Of a stretch of 64,000 nt of DNA, positions 42,415 through 51,110 are shown one piece after another. The DNA comes from Streptomyces noursei ATCC 11455. GTDB lineage: Bacteria > Actinomycetota > Actinomycetes > Streptomycetales > Streptomycetaceae. A program made the translations under genes and the position numbers. The stretch is taken from positions 3,844,001-3,908,000 of the forward strand of contig NZ_CP011533.1 of assembly GCF_001704275.1 (NCBI RefSeq). The letters are read 5' to 3'. The notes under the pieces were generated by a model. That model ran no database searches and was not told where the DNA came from. It saw nothing but the letters and a program-made list of their open reading frames with translations. Every line of letters begins with the position of its first letter. Position 1 is the first letter of the stretch.

Positions 42415-43857
42415 TCACTCGATCACCGGCGGCGGGATCTTCCGCGGCGGGGTCCCGGTGCTCTCGTCCTCGTCGGGGTGGCGGGACCGCGGTCCTCCGG
42501 AGCGGCGCCGGCCGCCCTTGTCGGACTGCTCCGCCTTGCCCCGGCCGCCCTTGCCCTCGGTGGACGCCGGGTCGGCCGCGGTGGCCCGGGCGCCGCCGCG
42601 GCTGCGGTGGAGTCCGGCGCCGCCCTGCTTGCTGCCGCCGGCCGGGCCGGCCGGGCCCTCGGGCCGGGCGGTCGGGGCGCCGGGGGTGCGGGGCGGCGTC
42701 GCGGCGCGGGCGGCGACCGCGTCGGGGCTGCCCGCCGTGCCGCCGGCGCTCCGGCGGGCCTTGCCGGAGCCGCGCCCGGCACGGCGCGTCCCACCGGTGG
42801 GCAGCCCGCCGCCCGTCACCCCGATGACGCCCGACACGACCGCGCTGTTCGGCAGGCCACCGCCGGCGGGCGCGGGGCCGCTCTGGCCGCCGGGCGGCGT
42901 GCCCGCGCCGACGGCGTGGCCGCCGGCCGGCGGTGCGGCGAGGGTGCCGCCGCCGATGCTCTCCAGTCCGGTGGTCACCGGCCGGTCGGCCCGGGGACTG
43001 TCGAAGCCGGCCGGTACCGCGCCGCCGCCCGCGCCGTTGGGCCGCTGCGCCGTCGGCGGGTGCTGCGGGGCGGGGCCGCCGGTCACCTCGGCGTTCACCG
43101 GCGGCGGGGCCGGGCTGCCGGACGGGGCGACCGGCCAGTCGCCCTCGACGCCCTGCCCGGTGCCCTCCCGGAGCCGCTCCCCCTGCGCCTCGTAGTGGGC
43201 GGCCAGTTCGTCCATCACGATGACGGCCTCGATCTGGCGCTGCTTGCTCGGGGGGAGGCTGCCGCGGTTGAGCTCCAGCGCCATCCGGGTGTCGAGCTTG
43301 GGATTGGCCATGTCCCGCTTGAACTGGCTCTCGTCGCCGGCCGCCTCCATCGGGTCGGCCGCGGCGCCGGCGAGCTGGAGCTTGGCCAGGGCCTTCTGTG
43401 CCTCGCGGAGGTTGTGCGCGACGCCGACCTCCGGGCCCGAGGAGCGGGTGCCGATCAGGGTGGACTCGACGTTGCGGGCGTGCTGGTAGCTCCGGTCGAT
43501 CTTCGCCAGCACCTTGGCGGCCTCCCGGCGGAACGCCTCGGCCGCCGAGCCCTCCCAGTGCGCCGAGGCGTGCTCCACGGCGTCCTGGAACGCCTTGCGG
43601 ATCCCGCCGTGTCCGTCGTCGCCGCCCAGCCGGTCGGCGGAGGACCGCCAGTGCCGGCCGGAGGTCTCGATCGCCCCGGCGCTGGCGTGCTCGATCATCG
43701 CCCGGAGCGCGGGCAGGCCGTGCTGCTGGAAGTCGGAGGGGGACCGCGGGGTCAGCCGGTGTCCGCGGAGCGACTTCAGCCGCTCCGCCCGCTCGTGCTC
43801 GGTCCGCCGGCGCGCCATCTCCGCGGCGCCGTCGCGCGCCTGCCCGGTCTCCGTCAT
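42415..43857 (-). CDS. WXG100-like long protein with Pro/Gly-rich C-terminus
   Basis: A 480-residue protein. Residues 40-230 are helical and include HWEGSAAEAFRREAAKVLAK, a W-x-G hairpin as in WXG100/PPE-like type VII substrates, plus LREAQKALAKLQ. From about residue 240 it is low complexity: Pro/Gly/Ala-rich with basic patches and ending PPRKIPPPVIE. It has no signal peptide, and its start follows 88 bases after the small WXG-like gene, so they look like a two-gene secretion-substrate pair. No ESX core components occur in the window. Confidence 0.65.
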   Translation of the reverse strand: MTETGQARDGAAEMARRRTEHERAERLKSLRGHRLTPRSPSDFQQHGLPALRAMIEHASAGAIETSGRHWRSSADRLGGDDGHGGIRKAFQDAVEHASAHWEGSAAEAFRREAAKVLAKIDRSYQHARNVESTLIGTRSSGPEVGVAHNLREAQKALAKLQLAGAAADPMEAAGDESQFKRDMANPKLDTRMALELNRGSLPPSKQRQIEAVIVMDELAAHYEAQGERLREGTGQGVEGDWPVAPSGSPAPPPVNAEVTGGPAPQHPPTAQRPNGAGGGAVPAGFDSPRADRPVTTGLESIGGGTLAAPPAGGHAVGAGTPPGGQSGPAPAGGGLPNSAVVSGVIGVTGGGLPTGGTRRAGRGSGKARRSAGGTAGSPDAVAARAATPPRTPGAPTARPEGPAGPAGGSKQGGAGLHRSRGGARATAADPASTEGKGGRGKAEQSDKGGRRRSGGPRSRHPDEDESTGTPPRKIPPPVIE

Positions 43858-43945
43858 ACCGGTCCCCCTCCCTCGAACTCGCCGTCGTCATGTCCGCCCG
43901 GTGCGGGCCGCGCTGTCCCGCCCGGTGCCGGGCGGGGGTGGGACA

Positions 43946-44254
43946 TCAGTGCTCGGGGGGCCGGGTCTCGTGCTCCTGGTCCTCGTAGGCGCCGCGGCTG
44001 GCCTCGGTCTTCTCGCCGAAGGTGCGGATCAGGTCCTGGAGCGCGCCGAGCACGTCCGCCATGTACGTCTGCATGCCGTCGTGCGCGCCGGCGAGCTTTC
44101 CGGCCTCGACGAAATCGACCCCGAACGCCGACTTCGGGATCGCCGTGGCGTATTTGACCGTCTGATGGGGATCGTCCATATCGCGCTGCAGGTGACGCAG
44201 CTGCCGCACGACGACGTCCAGTTCCTCCAGGTCGACCCTGAACTGCTCGGCCAT
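43946..44254 (-). CDS. small WXG100/EspC-like protein
   Basis: A 102-residue all-helical protein starting MAEQFRVDLEELDVVVRQLR. The centre has ...KYATAIPKSAFGVDFVEAGK, and the second helix is VLGALQDLIRTFGEKTEASR, then GAYEDQE, a YxxxE-like C-terminal motif expected for type VII secretion. The size fits ESAT-6/EspC-like partners. It is encoded just before the long WXG-like protein and probably forms a heterodimer with it. The strict WXG is replaced by GVDF. Confidence 0.68.
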   Translation of the reverse strand: MAEQFRVDLEELDVVVRQLRHLQRDMDDPHQTVKYATAIPKSAFGVDFVEAGKLAGAHDGMQTYMADVLGALQDLIRTFGEKTEASRGAYEDQEHETRPPEH

Positions 44255-44436
44255 GTACCGCTTCTCCCCGTTGCCCCGCGGGCTTTCGCCACCAAGCTAT
44301 CAAGCCATTCGGGCTCCCCGTACGCCCGTTCTCCTGATACCCGCGCCGGGGCGGGTTGTAGCGCGGATCGGAAGCCTCTGAGCAGCCAATTCACAGAACG
44401 GAAAAGAAATCTGACGTAGCCTCAGCGAATTCCGCA

Positions 44437-45207
44437 TCAGGGGGCGGGGGCGAGGCGGTGCCGACAGTTCCAGACGCGGGACGAGAGGCGGGCCAGCAGG
44501 CGGGCCGCGGGGTCGTCGACGTCCTGGCCGTTGGCCAGCGGGCCGGTGTAGCAGACGGCGAGGGCGTAGGGCGGGGCGTCGGGCGGGTGGACCAGCCCGA
44601 CGCCGTGCCGCACCCCGGGGAACCAGCCGTTCTTGCTGGCCAGACGGGTGCCGGGCGGCAGGCCCGCGGCCAGGTCGACCCGGTGGGCGTTGTGCTCCAA
44701 CCGGGCCAGCACCTCCGGTTCGAGCGATGTCAGCAGCCGGATCAGGTCGTGGGCGGTGACGCGGTTGTCGAGGCCGGCGGCGCGGGCCGGGGCGTCCTCG
44801 ACGCCGCGCGGGCTCCGGGAGGCGGCCGACGCCCCGGCCCGCCGCCACACCTCGGCCACCGCGGCATGGCCCACCGCGGTCAGGCAGAGGCTGGTGGCCA
44901 GGTTGGAGGAGTGGCTGACCATCCGGCCGGCGAGCCAGCCGAGCGGCGCGGTGCGGCCCAGCAGCTCCCAGGGCGCCGGATCGCTGTCGTCCACCCGGGA
45001 GTGGGTGTAGCTGCCGTCGGCCGCCGAGGCGAAGCGGTTGACGACGGGGACCTCCCGGTCGGGGTCGAGTCCGCTGCGGTGGACGGCGGCGAGCACGGCG
45101 ACCTTCATCGTGCTGGCCGCGTAGTGCGGGACGTCCGCGTTCCGCAGGATCACCGGGGGGCGCTGCCAGGGGGCGACGGCGACGGAGAGCATGGCCCATC
45201 TTGGCAT
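44437..45207 (-). CDS. class A beta-lactamase-fold serine hydrolase
   Basis: A 256-residue protein. The SxxK motif is STMK in HYAASTMKVAVLAAVH (about residue 32), the second motif is SSN in MVSHSSNLATSL in place of SDN, and the third is KNG in RLASKNGWFPGVRHGVG in place of KTG. The general-base Glu loop is not obvious. There is no cleavable signal peptide, so it may be cytoplasmic or the start may be misplaced (ATG 45192 is an alternative). It could be a penicillin-interacting carboxypeptidase/esterase or an inactive relative. Monocistronic. Confidence 0.78.
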   Translation of the reverse strand: MPRWAMLSVAVAPWQRPPVILRNADVPHYAASTMKVAVLAAVHRSGLDPDREVPVVNRFASAADGSYTHSRVDDSDPAPWELLGRTAPLGWLAGRMVSHSSNLATSLCLTAVGHAAVAEVWRRAGASAASRSPRGVEDAPARAAGLDNRVTAHDLIRLLTSLEPEVLARLEHNAHRVDLAAGLPPGTRLASKNGWFPGVRHGVGLVHPPDAPPYALAVCYTGPLANGQDVDDPAARLLARLSSRVWNCRHRLAPAP

Positions 45208-45312
45208 CCGCCACCCGCGAAACGGGGCGGCCGGGCCGGTCGCGGACGCCCCCGTGCGCCCCGCTCGTTCCGTACGCCCCGCGCGTCGATCACCGCGACG
45301 ACTGACGGTCCG

Positions 45313-46053
45313 TCATCGCTCGGCACCGTCCCGCAGCCGTGCCGCCTCCGCCGCCAGGGTGGCCATCGCCGCGTGGTGCAGGCCGCCGCCGAAGGTGATC
45401 CGGGTCGCGCCGAGGGCGCCCAGCTCGCGCGGGGCGGGGCCGCCGGCCCTGGCCAGGGCGTTGAGCGGGAGGGGGGCCGCCGCGGCCAGCTCGGGCAGCA
45501 GCTCCGGCGGGACGAGGATCGGGTAGAGGCAGTCCGCGCCGGCGGCGGCGTAGCGGTGGGCCCGCTCCAGCGCCGCGTCGAGGTCCGTCCCGCCGCGCAG
45601 GAAGGTGTCGATCCGGGCGTTGACGACCAGCGCCTCGCCCGCCTCGGCCCGTACCTCGGCCAGCCAGTCGGCCTGCTCCCGCGGGTCGCGGAGGGCACCG
45701 GTGGCGTGGTCGGAGTCCTCCAGGTTGCAGCCGACCGCGCCGGCCTCGGCGAGCCGGCCGACCAACTCCTCGGCGGACAGCCCGTACCCGGCCTCCACGT
45801 CCGCCGTCACCGGGACGTCCACGGCCCGGACGATCCGGGCGATCGCCGCGAACATCTCGTCGGCCGGGGTCTCGCCGTCCGCGTAGCCCAGGGACGCGGC
45901 GATGCCCGCGCTGGGCGTGGCCAGCGCCGGGAAGCCGGCGTCGGCGAAGACCCGGGCGCTGGCGGCGTCCCAGACGTTGGGGAGGATCAGCGGGTCGCCC
46001 GGCCGGCGGTCGTGGTGCAGGGCGCGCAGGGTCGCCGCGCGGGCGGCGGTCAC
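45313..46053 (-). CDS. isocitrate lyase / PEP mutase superfamily protein
   Basis: A 246-residue TIM-barrel enzyme. Motifs: LILPNVWDAASARVFADAGF, ATPSAGIAASLGYADGE, VPVTADVEAGYG with the metal-binding Asp-Glu, GCNLEDSD, and VVNARIDTFL. It resembles the oxaloacetate decarboxylase / 2-methylisocitrate-lyase-like branch rather than a true phosphonate mutase, as there is no phosphonate gene context. GTG 46053 overlaps the stop of the upstream AhpD-like gene by four bases. Third gene of the MocR-linked operon. Confidence 0.85.
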   Translation of the reverse strand: MTAARAATLRALHHDRRPGDPLILPNVWDAASARVFADAGFPALATPSAGIAASLGYADGETPADEMFAAIARIVRAVDVPVTADVEAGYGLSAEELVGRLAEAGAVGCNLEDSDHATGALRDPREQADWLAEVRAEAGEALVVNARIDTFLRGGTDLDAALERAHRYAAAGADCLYPILVPPELLPELAAAAPLPLNALARAGGPAPRELGALGATRITFGGGLHHAAMATLAAEAARLRDGAER

Positions 46054-46508
46054 AGCTCCGCCCCGGGCGGCTGGCGGACCGTGACGTTGACGCGGTTCCA
46101 GTTGTTGATGGCGACGATCACGGCGAGCAGGTGGGCGAGTTCGGTCTCGTCGAACTGCGCGGCGGCCCGCTCGTAGACGGCGTCCGGCACGAAGCCTTCG
46201 GTGAGCACGGTGACCGCCTCGGTGAAGGCCAGGGCCGCCCGCTCCCGCTCGGAGTAGAGGTCGCCGGCCTCCTCCCAGGCCGGCAGCAGGTCGATCCGCC
46301 GCTGCTCGACACCGGCCGCACGGAGGTTGGTGACGTGCATGTCGATGCAGAACGCGCACCTGTTCAGCTGGGAGGCGCGGAGCACGACCAGCTCCGCCAG
46401 GACGTCGTCGCCCAGCCCCTTCTTGGCGGCCTGGGTGAGCTTGAGCTGGGCCTGGAAGAAGGCGGGGACCCGGCTCCAGTACTTCATGCGGTGGCTCATC
46501 GCGTTCAC
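46050..46508 (-). CDS. AhpD-like / carboxymuconolactone decarboxylase family protein (copy 2)
   Basis: A 152-residue alkylhydroperoxidase-like protein with the redox/proton relay motif in ASQLNRCAFCIDMHVTNLRA (CxxC followed by His). It also has ERERAALAFTEAVTVLTEGF. GTG 46508 overlaps the preceding gene's stop in GTGA; ATG 46499 is possible. It is a tandem paralogue of the upstream gene, sharing long blocks around the CAFC motif and the EGFVPDAVYE segment. Confidence 0.9.
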   Translation of the reverse strand: MNAMSHRMKYWSRVPAFFQAQLKLTQAAKKGLGDDVLAELVVLRASQLNRCAFCIDMHVTNLRAAGVEQRRIDLLPAWEEAGDLYSERERAALAFTEAVTVLTEGFVPDAVYERAAAQFDETELAHLLAVIVAINNWNRVNVTVRQPPGAEL

Positions 46509-47008
46509 ACCTGACCCGGGACGAGGCGGGTGGTCACGCCGAAGCGGTTCCAGGCGTTGATGGTGGTGATCTGGGCGATCAGCTGGGCCAGTTCGGCCTC
46601 CTCGAAGACGGCGGCGGCCTGCTCGTAGACGGCGTCCGGCACAAAGCCTTCGGTGAGCACGGTGATCGCCTCGGTGAGGGCCAGGGCGGCGCGCTCCCGG
46701 TCGGTGTAGAAGCCGGCGGCCTCCTCCCAGGCGTTGAGGAGGGCGATCCGCTCCTCGGTCTCGCCGGCCTTCCGGGCGTCGGCGGTGTGCATGTGGAGGC
46801 AGAAGGCGCACCTGTTGAGCTGCGAGGCGCGGATGTTGACCAGCTCGATCAGGGTCCCGTCGAGGCCCTTCTTGGCCGCCGCGTCCAGCGCGATCATGGC
46901 CTTGTAGACCTCGGGGGCGAGCTTGGCCCAGCGCATCCGGGGGCCGTGGTGGTGGCCCGCCCCGGCGGGGGCCTGCTGGGTTGCGGAAGGTGTCGTCGGG
47001 TTCGTCAT
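46505..47008 (-). CDS. AhpD-like / carboxymuconolactone decarboxylase family protein (copy 1)
   Basis: A 167-residue protein with an N-terminal His-rich tail (PAGAGHHHGPRMRW), then the core motif ASQLNRCAFCLHMHTADARK and RERAALALTEAITVLTEGFV. The CxxCxxxH arrangement fits peroxidase-like AhpD proteins. First gene of a three-gene minus-strand operon opposite a MocR regulator. The two paralogues may form a heteromer. Confidence 0.9.
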   Translation of the reverse strand: MTNPTTPSATQQAPAGAGHHHGPRMRWAKLAPEVYKAMIALDAAAKKGLDGTLIELVNIRASQLNRCAFCLHMHTADARKAGETEERIALLNAWEEAAGFYTDRERAALALTEAITVLTEGFVPDAVYEQAAAVFEEAELAQLIAQITTINAWNRFGVTTRLVPGQV

Positions 47009-47042
47009 GACCTTGACGCTACGGGGTGAGTGGCGCAGGAGT

Positions 47043-47057
47043 ATGGTCCACTTCCAT
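47043..47057. promoter_or_regulatory. candidate MocR operator ATGG-N7-CCAT with GGTCCA core
   Basis: The dyad ATGG/CCAT encloses TCCACTT and ends on the MocR start codon. It lies in the 47-bp divergent gap. I infer autorepression and control of the AhpD operon. Confidence 0.45.
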
Positions 47058-48501
47058 GGAGAAATCGCGGGCCACTTTCGGTCGGGATCTCGGGCGGGAC
47101 CTGCATCTGGACCTCGACGGGCCGGGCGGGGTGCGGGCCTCCCTGATGAGCGCGCTGCGCGAAGCCGTGCGGTCCGGGCGGCTGACCCCCGGCACCCGGC
47201 TGCCGTCCTCCCGTTCCCTCGCCACCGACCTCGGCATCGCCCGCAACACCGTCGCCGACGCCTACGCGGAACTGGTCGCCGAGGGCTGGCTGTGCGCCCG
47301 ACAGGGCTCCGGCACCGAGGTCGCCGAGCGGGTGCTGCCGCGGGCCGGCGGCGGGGCGCCCCGGCGCACCCCGGCCCCGCCGTCCCCGACCGCCGCCGGG
47401 CCGCGCTTCGACCTCACCCCCGGCACCCCGGACGTCTCGGCCTTCCCCCGGACCGCCTGGCTGGCGGCGGCCCGCCGGGCGCTGACCGCCGCGCCCAACG
47501 AGGCGTTCGGATACGGCACCGCGGCCGGCCGCCCCGAACTGCGCGCGGTGCTCGCCGACTACCTCGCCCGGGTCCGCGGCGTCCGCACCGATCCGGACCG
47601 GATCGTGATCTGCGCGGGGTTCATGCAGGGGTTGGGGCTGCTGTGCCGGGCGCTGAAGCCGCGCGGCGGCACGCCCGGCCGGGTCGCCACCGAGTCCTAC
47701 GGACTGCCCTTCCACCGCGACGTCATCACCCGCGCCGGGCTCGGCACCGTCCCGCTCCCGGTCGACGCCCACGGCGCGGACACCGGCCGACTGGCCGACC
47801 TGGACCACCTGCGGGCGGCCCTGCTCACCCCCGCGCACCAGTTCCCCACCGGCGTCCCGCTGCACCCGGACCGGCGGGCCGCCGCGGTCAACTGGGCCCG
47901 TTCCAGAGGTGGTTACGTCCTGGAGGACGACTACGACGGCGAGTTCCGCTACGACCGGCAGCCGGTCGGCGCCCTCCAGGGGCTCGACCCCGACCACGTC
48001 GTCTATCTGGGCACCGCGAGCAAGAGCCTCGCCCCGGCGCTGCGGCTGGCCTGGATGGTGGTGCCGGACCGGCTGATCGACCGGGTGCTGGAGATCAAGT
48101 CGACCGGCGAGTGGCAGTCCGGGTCGCTGGACCAGCTCACCCTGGCCGAGTTCATGTCCTCGGGGGCGTACGACCGGCACGTCCGCGGGATGCGGCTGCG
48201 CTACCGGCGGCGGCGCGACCAGCTGGTGGCCGCGCTGGCCGAGCGCGCCCCGCATGTGCACGTCTCGGGGATCGCCGCCGGGCTGCACGCCGTGCTGGAA
48301 CTCCCCGCCGGGACCGAGCAGTCCATCACCCGGGCCGCGCTGTGGCAGGGGCTGGCGGTGCAGGGGCTGGCGCAGTTCACCGACCCGGCGGGCCCCGCGG
48401 TCGCCCGGGACGCGCTGGTCATCCCCTACGGCCGCCCGCCGGAGCACTCCTTCGCGACCATCCTGGACGCCCTGCTGCGGGCGCTGCCGCCGGGCGACTG
48501 A
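47056..48501 (+). CDS. MocR/PdxR family regulator (GntR HTH plus aminotransferase fold)
   Basis: A 481-residue protein. The N-terminal wHTH is LMSALREAVRSGRLTPGTRL, then SSRSLATDLGIARNTVADAY. A class I aminotransferase domain follows with PLP-site residues: TESYGLPFHRD, YVLEDDYDGEFRYD with the PLP-ring Asp, and GTASKSLAPALRLAW with the Schiff-base Lys. MocR proteins use PLP or its adducts as effectors and usually control a divergent gene, here the AhpD pair and PEP-mutase-like gene. ATG 47056 chosen; the frame reaches back to 47026. Confidence 0.92.
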   Translation: MEKSRATFGRDLGRDLHLDLDGPGGVRASLMSALREAVRSGRLTPGTRLPSSRSLATDLGIARNTVADAYAELVAEGWLCARQGSGTEVAERVLPRAGGGAPRRTPAPPSPTAAGPRFDLTPGTPDVSAFPRTAWLAAARRALTAAPNEAFGYGTAAGRPELRAVLADYLARVRGVRTDPDRIVICAGFMQGLGLLCRALKPRGGTPGRVATESYGLPFHRDVITRAGLGTVPLPVDAHGADTGRLADLDHLRAALLTPAHQFPTGVPLHPDRRAAAVNWARSRGGYVLEDDYDGEFRYDRQPVGALQGLDPDHVVYLGTASKSLAPALRLAWMVVPDRLIDRVLEIKSTGEWQSGSLDQLTLAEFMSSGAYDRHVRGMRLRYRRRRDQLVAALAERAPHVHVSGIAAGLHAVLELPAGTEQSITRAALWQGLAVQGLAQFTDPAGPAVARDALVIPYGRPPEHSFATILDALLRALPPGD

Positions 48502-48511
48502 CCGGGCCCGC

Positions 48512-49402
48512 TCAGGGGCGTTCCGCGGCCAACGGGGCGGGACCGGGTTCGGCCACCGGCTCGGCGGGGTGCGCGGCCGGCGCCTCGCCGAACCGGGCCA
48601 GGGCCAGCGCCCCCGCGACGGCCAGCGCGAAACCGGCGACGGCCAGCGGGGCCAGCCCCTCGCGGGTGCGGTCGCCGAGCCAGGCGACGCCGACCACGGC
48701 CGGGCCGAGCGTCTCGCCGATCACCATGCCGGCGGTGGCGGTGGTGACCGCGCCGCGCTGCAGGGCGGCGGTCAGCAGCAGGAAGGCCGCGGCCCCGCCG
48801 ATCAGCAGCGCGTAGCTGGCGGGATTGGTGAGCAGGTCGGCCGGCCCGAAGCCGTCGATGAGCCGCACCGCCACCTCGACGACACCGAAGCCGAAGCCCG
48901 CGCCGAGGCCGAGCACGGCGGCGCGGGCCCGGTCCGGGAGACGGCCGGCCAGGGCGCCGCCGGCCAGCAGGGCGAGCGCGCAGACCAGCACCCCGATCCG
49001 CAGCGCGGGGGTGCCGGCGCGGTGCCCCTCGGCGCCGGACGACAGCGCCAGCAGGGCCAGGCCGCCGCAGACCACCGCGACCGCGCCCCACTCCGCACGC
49101 CGGAGGCGGACGCCCAGGACCGGCGCGGCGACCACCGCGGTCACCGCCAGGGTCGCCGCCAGCGCCGCGCCGACCGTGTAGATCGGCAGCGTCCGCAGCG
49201 CCACCAGCTCCAGCAGGAACCCCAGCCCGTCCAGCGCCAGTCCGAGCAGATACCGCCACTGCGTCAGCACCCGCAGCAGCAGCCGGGCGTCGACGCCGGA
49301 CCCGGTGCCGGTCGGGGTGTCCCGGGCCGCCACGGCCTGGAACACGGACGCGGTGCCGAAGCACACGGCGGAGGCCAGTGCACAGATCATCCCGAGCAAC
49401 AT
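48512..49402 (-). CDS. DMT/EamA-like multidrug or metabolite exporter
   Basis: A 296-residue membrane protein with nine or ten spans, starting MLLGMICALASAVCFGTASV. An internal repeat is visible as two EamA-like halves, with LPIYTVGAALAATLAVTAVV ending the first and TTATAGMVIGETLGPAVVGV in the second. It lacks a clear substrate signature. The C-terminal 25 residues are Ala/Pro/Glu-rich. Longer open frames upstream overlap rocD and are rejected. Converges on the MocR gene. Confidence 0.85.
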   Translation of the reverse strand: MLLGMICALASAVCFGTASVFQAVAARDTPTGTGSGVDARLLLRVLTQWRYLLGLALDGLGFLLELVALRTLPIYTVGAALAATLAVTAVVAAPVLGVRLRRAEWGAVAVVCGGLALLALSSGAEGHRAGTPALRIGVLVCALALLAGGALAGRLPDRARAAVLGLGAGFGFGVVEVAVRLIDGFGPADLLTNPASYALLIGGAAAFLLLTAALQRGAVTTATAGMVIGETLGPAVVGVAWLGDRTREGLAPLAVAGFALAVAGALALARFGEAPAAHPAEPVAEPGPAPLAAERP

Positions 49403-49494
49403 GGCCCGACTGTACGGGGCCACCGGGCCACGGGGGCAGGGGGCACCCGACCGGGTGCCCGGCGCGCATGCTCCACCCGCACGCCGGACAGGCC

Positions 49495-50700
49495 CTAGAC
49501 GCCCAGCACCTCGCGGAGTCGGGCCAGGCCCCAGTCGAGGTCCTCCTCGCTGATGACCAGCGGCGGGGCGATCCGGATCGTCGCGCCGTGGGTCTCCTTG
49601 ACCAGGACGCCGCGGGCCAGCAGCCGTTCGGCCACGGCCCGGCCGTCTCCGCGGGAGGGGTGGACGTCGATGCCGGCCCACAGGCCCCGGCCGCGGACCG
49701 CGTCCACCGCGCCGCCGCCCACCAGCGGCGCCAGCGCGCGGTGCAGGTGGTCGCCGAGTTCGGCGGCCCGCCGCTGGTACTCGCCGGTGCGCAGCAGCGC
49801 GATCACCTCCAGCCCGACCGCGCAGGCCAACGGGTTGCCGCCGAACGTCGAGCCGTGCTCGCCGGGCCGGAAGACCCCCAGCACCTCGCGGGAGGACACC
49901 ACGGCGGACACCGGCACCACCCCGCCGCCCAGCGCCTTGCCCAGCACGTACACGTCGGGCACCACGCCCTCGTGTTCGCAGGCGAAGGTGGTCCCGGTGC
50001 GGCCGAGCCCGGACTGGATCTCGTCGGCGACGAAGAGCACGTTCCGGGCCCGGGTCAGCTCGCGCACGCCGGCCAGGTAGCCGCGCGGCGGCACCACGAC
50101 GCCGGCCTCGCCCTGGATCGGCTCCAGCAGCACGGCGACGGTGTCCGCGTCGACGGCCGCGTCCAGGGCGGCCAGGTCGCCGTAGGGGACGACGGTGAAG
50201 CCGGGGGTGTACGGGCCGAAGTCGGCGCGGGCCTCGGGGTCGGTGGAGAAGGAGACGACGGTGGTGGACCGGCCGTGGAAGTTGTTCTCCGCGACGACGA
50301 TCCGGGCCCGGCCGTCGGGGACGCCCTTGACCTTGTAGCCCCACTTGCGGGCCGTCTTGACGGCGGTCTCCACCGCCTCCGTGCCGGTGTTCATCGGCAG
50401 GACGAGTTCCATCCCGCACAGGTCGGCGAGCTGGGTGCAGAAGTCGGCGAAACGGTCGTGGTGGAAGGCGCGGGAGGTGAGCGTGACCCGCTCCAGCTGG
50501 GCGCGCGCGGCGTCCAGCAGGCGGCGGTTGCCGTGGCCGAAGTTGAGCGCGGAGTACCCGGCGAGCAGGTCCAGGTAGCGGCGGCCGGTGACGTCGGTCA
50601 TCCAGGCGCCCTCGGCGGTGGCCACGACGACGGGGAGCGGCTGGTAGTTGTGCGCGCTGTGGGCCTCGGCGGCGGCGATGAACGCTTCCGTGGATGTCAC
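49495..50700 (-). CDS. rocD: ornithine--oxo-acid transaminase
   Basis: A 401-residue class III aminotransferase converting ornithine and 2-oxoglutarate to glutamate semialdehyde and glutamate. Motifs: YQPLPVVVATAEGAWMTDVT, LPMNTGTEAVETAVKTARKW, the cofactor Asp in LFVADEIQSGLGRTG, and the Schiff-base Lys in VYVLGKALGGGVVPVSAV, then GEHGSTFGGNPLACAV. The length is typical of RocD. GTG 50700 chosen (VTSTEAFIAAAE); upstream extensions are not conserved in character. Divergent from glyA. Confidence 0.93.
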   Translation of the reverse strand: MTSTEAFIAAAEAHSAHNYQPLPVVVATAEGAWMTDVTGRRYLDLLAGYSALNFGHGNRRLLDAARAQLERVTLTSRAFHHDRFADFCTQLADLCGMELVLPMNTGTEAVETAVKTARKWGYKVKGVPDGRARIVVAENNFHGRSTTVVSFSTDPEARADFGPYTPGFTVVPYGDLAALDAAVDADTVAVLLEPIQGEAGVVVPPRGYLAGVRELTRARNVLFVADEIQSGLGRTGTTFACEHEGVVPDVYVLGKALGGGVVPVSAVVSSREVLGVFRPGEHGSTFGGNPLACAVGLEVIALLRTGEYQRRAAELGDHLHRALAPLVGGGAVDAVRGRGLWAGIDVHPSRGDGRAVAERLLARGVLVKETHGATIRIAPPLVISEEDLDWGLARLREVLGV

Positions 50701-50980
50701 GGCTGACTCCGTCCGGTGGGCCGGACCGGCGGGCCCGACCGTATCGGCGGGGGCCGGCCCCGCCGTCGTGCTCTCCGGCCTCTCGTTGCTCCTGCGGCCT
50801 CCCCCGTCCCTTCCCTTCCATTGTCGGGCCCGGGGGCAAGCGCCCGCAGACCATGCGCCGGTCCCCCGGCCGGCCCTCCGCCCGGTGCGGCGGGGGCGCG
50901 TGCCGGGGCAGTTCGCGGCGTCGGCCGGGGCGCGCCGCACAGCGGGCGGGACGTCGCGGACAGGCCCTAGACTTCCGGTG

Positions 50981-51075
50981 CGCAGCCGCGACTGGCGTAC
51001 GGGGAACGGACCCCGAGGGAGCGGTGCGCGGCCACACGCCTACGAGGTGCCGCCCGCCTGGGTACCCCGGGACCA
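50981..51075 (+). ncRNA. ZTP (pfl) riboswitch upstream of glyA
   Basis: The leader contains the conserved blocks of the ZTP/ZMP riboswitch: GCCGCGACTGGCG at 50985-50997, with GCCGCG closed by CGCGGC at 51027-51032. An internal GGGG/CCCC hairpin lies at 51001-51014. The 3' block CGCCCGCCTGGGTACC (51051-51066) holds the CCGCCTGGG-type ligand and pseudoknot sequence. The class senses the purine intermediate ZTP, which accumulates when 10-formyl-THF is short, and is known upstream of folate and glyA genes. It ends about 35 bases before the glyA ATG, near the GGAGG site, so translational control is likely. Confidence 0.78.
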
Positions 51076-51110
51076 CGACCGACCACCGATCGATCGCCCC
51101 GGAGGACGCC

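Noticed and set aside
45313..46053. Phosphoenolpyruvate mutase of a phosphonate pathway
   Set aside because: There is no phosphonopyruvate decarboxylase or other phosphonate gene nearby, and the motif set fits the wider lyase superfamily.
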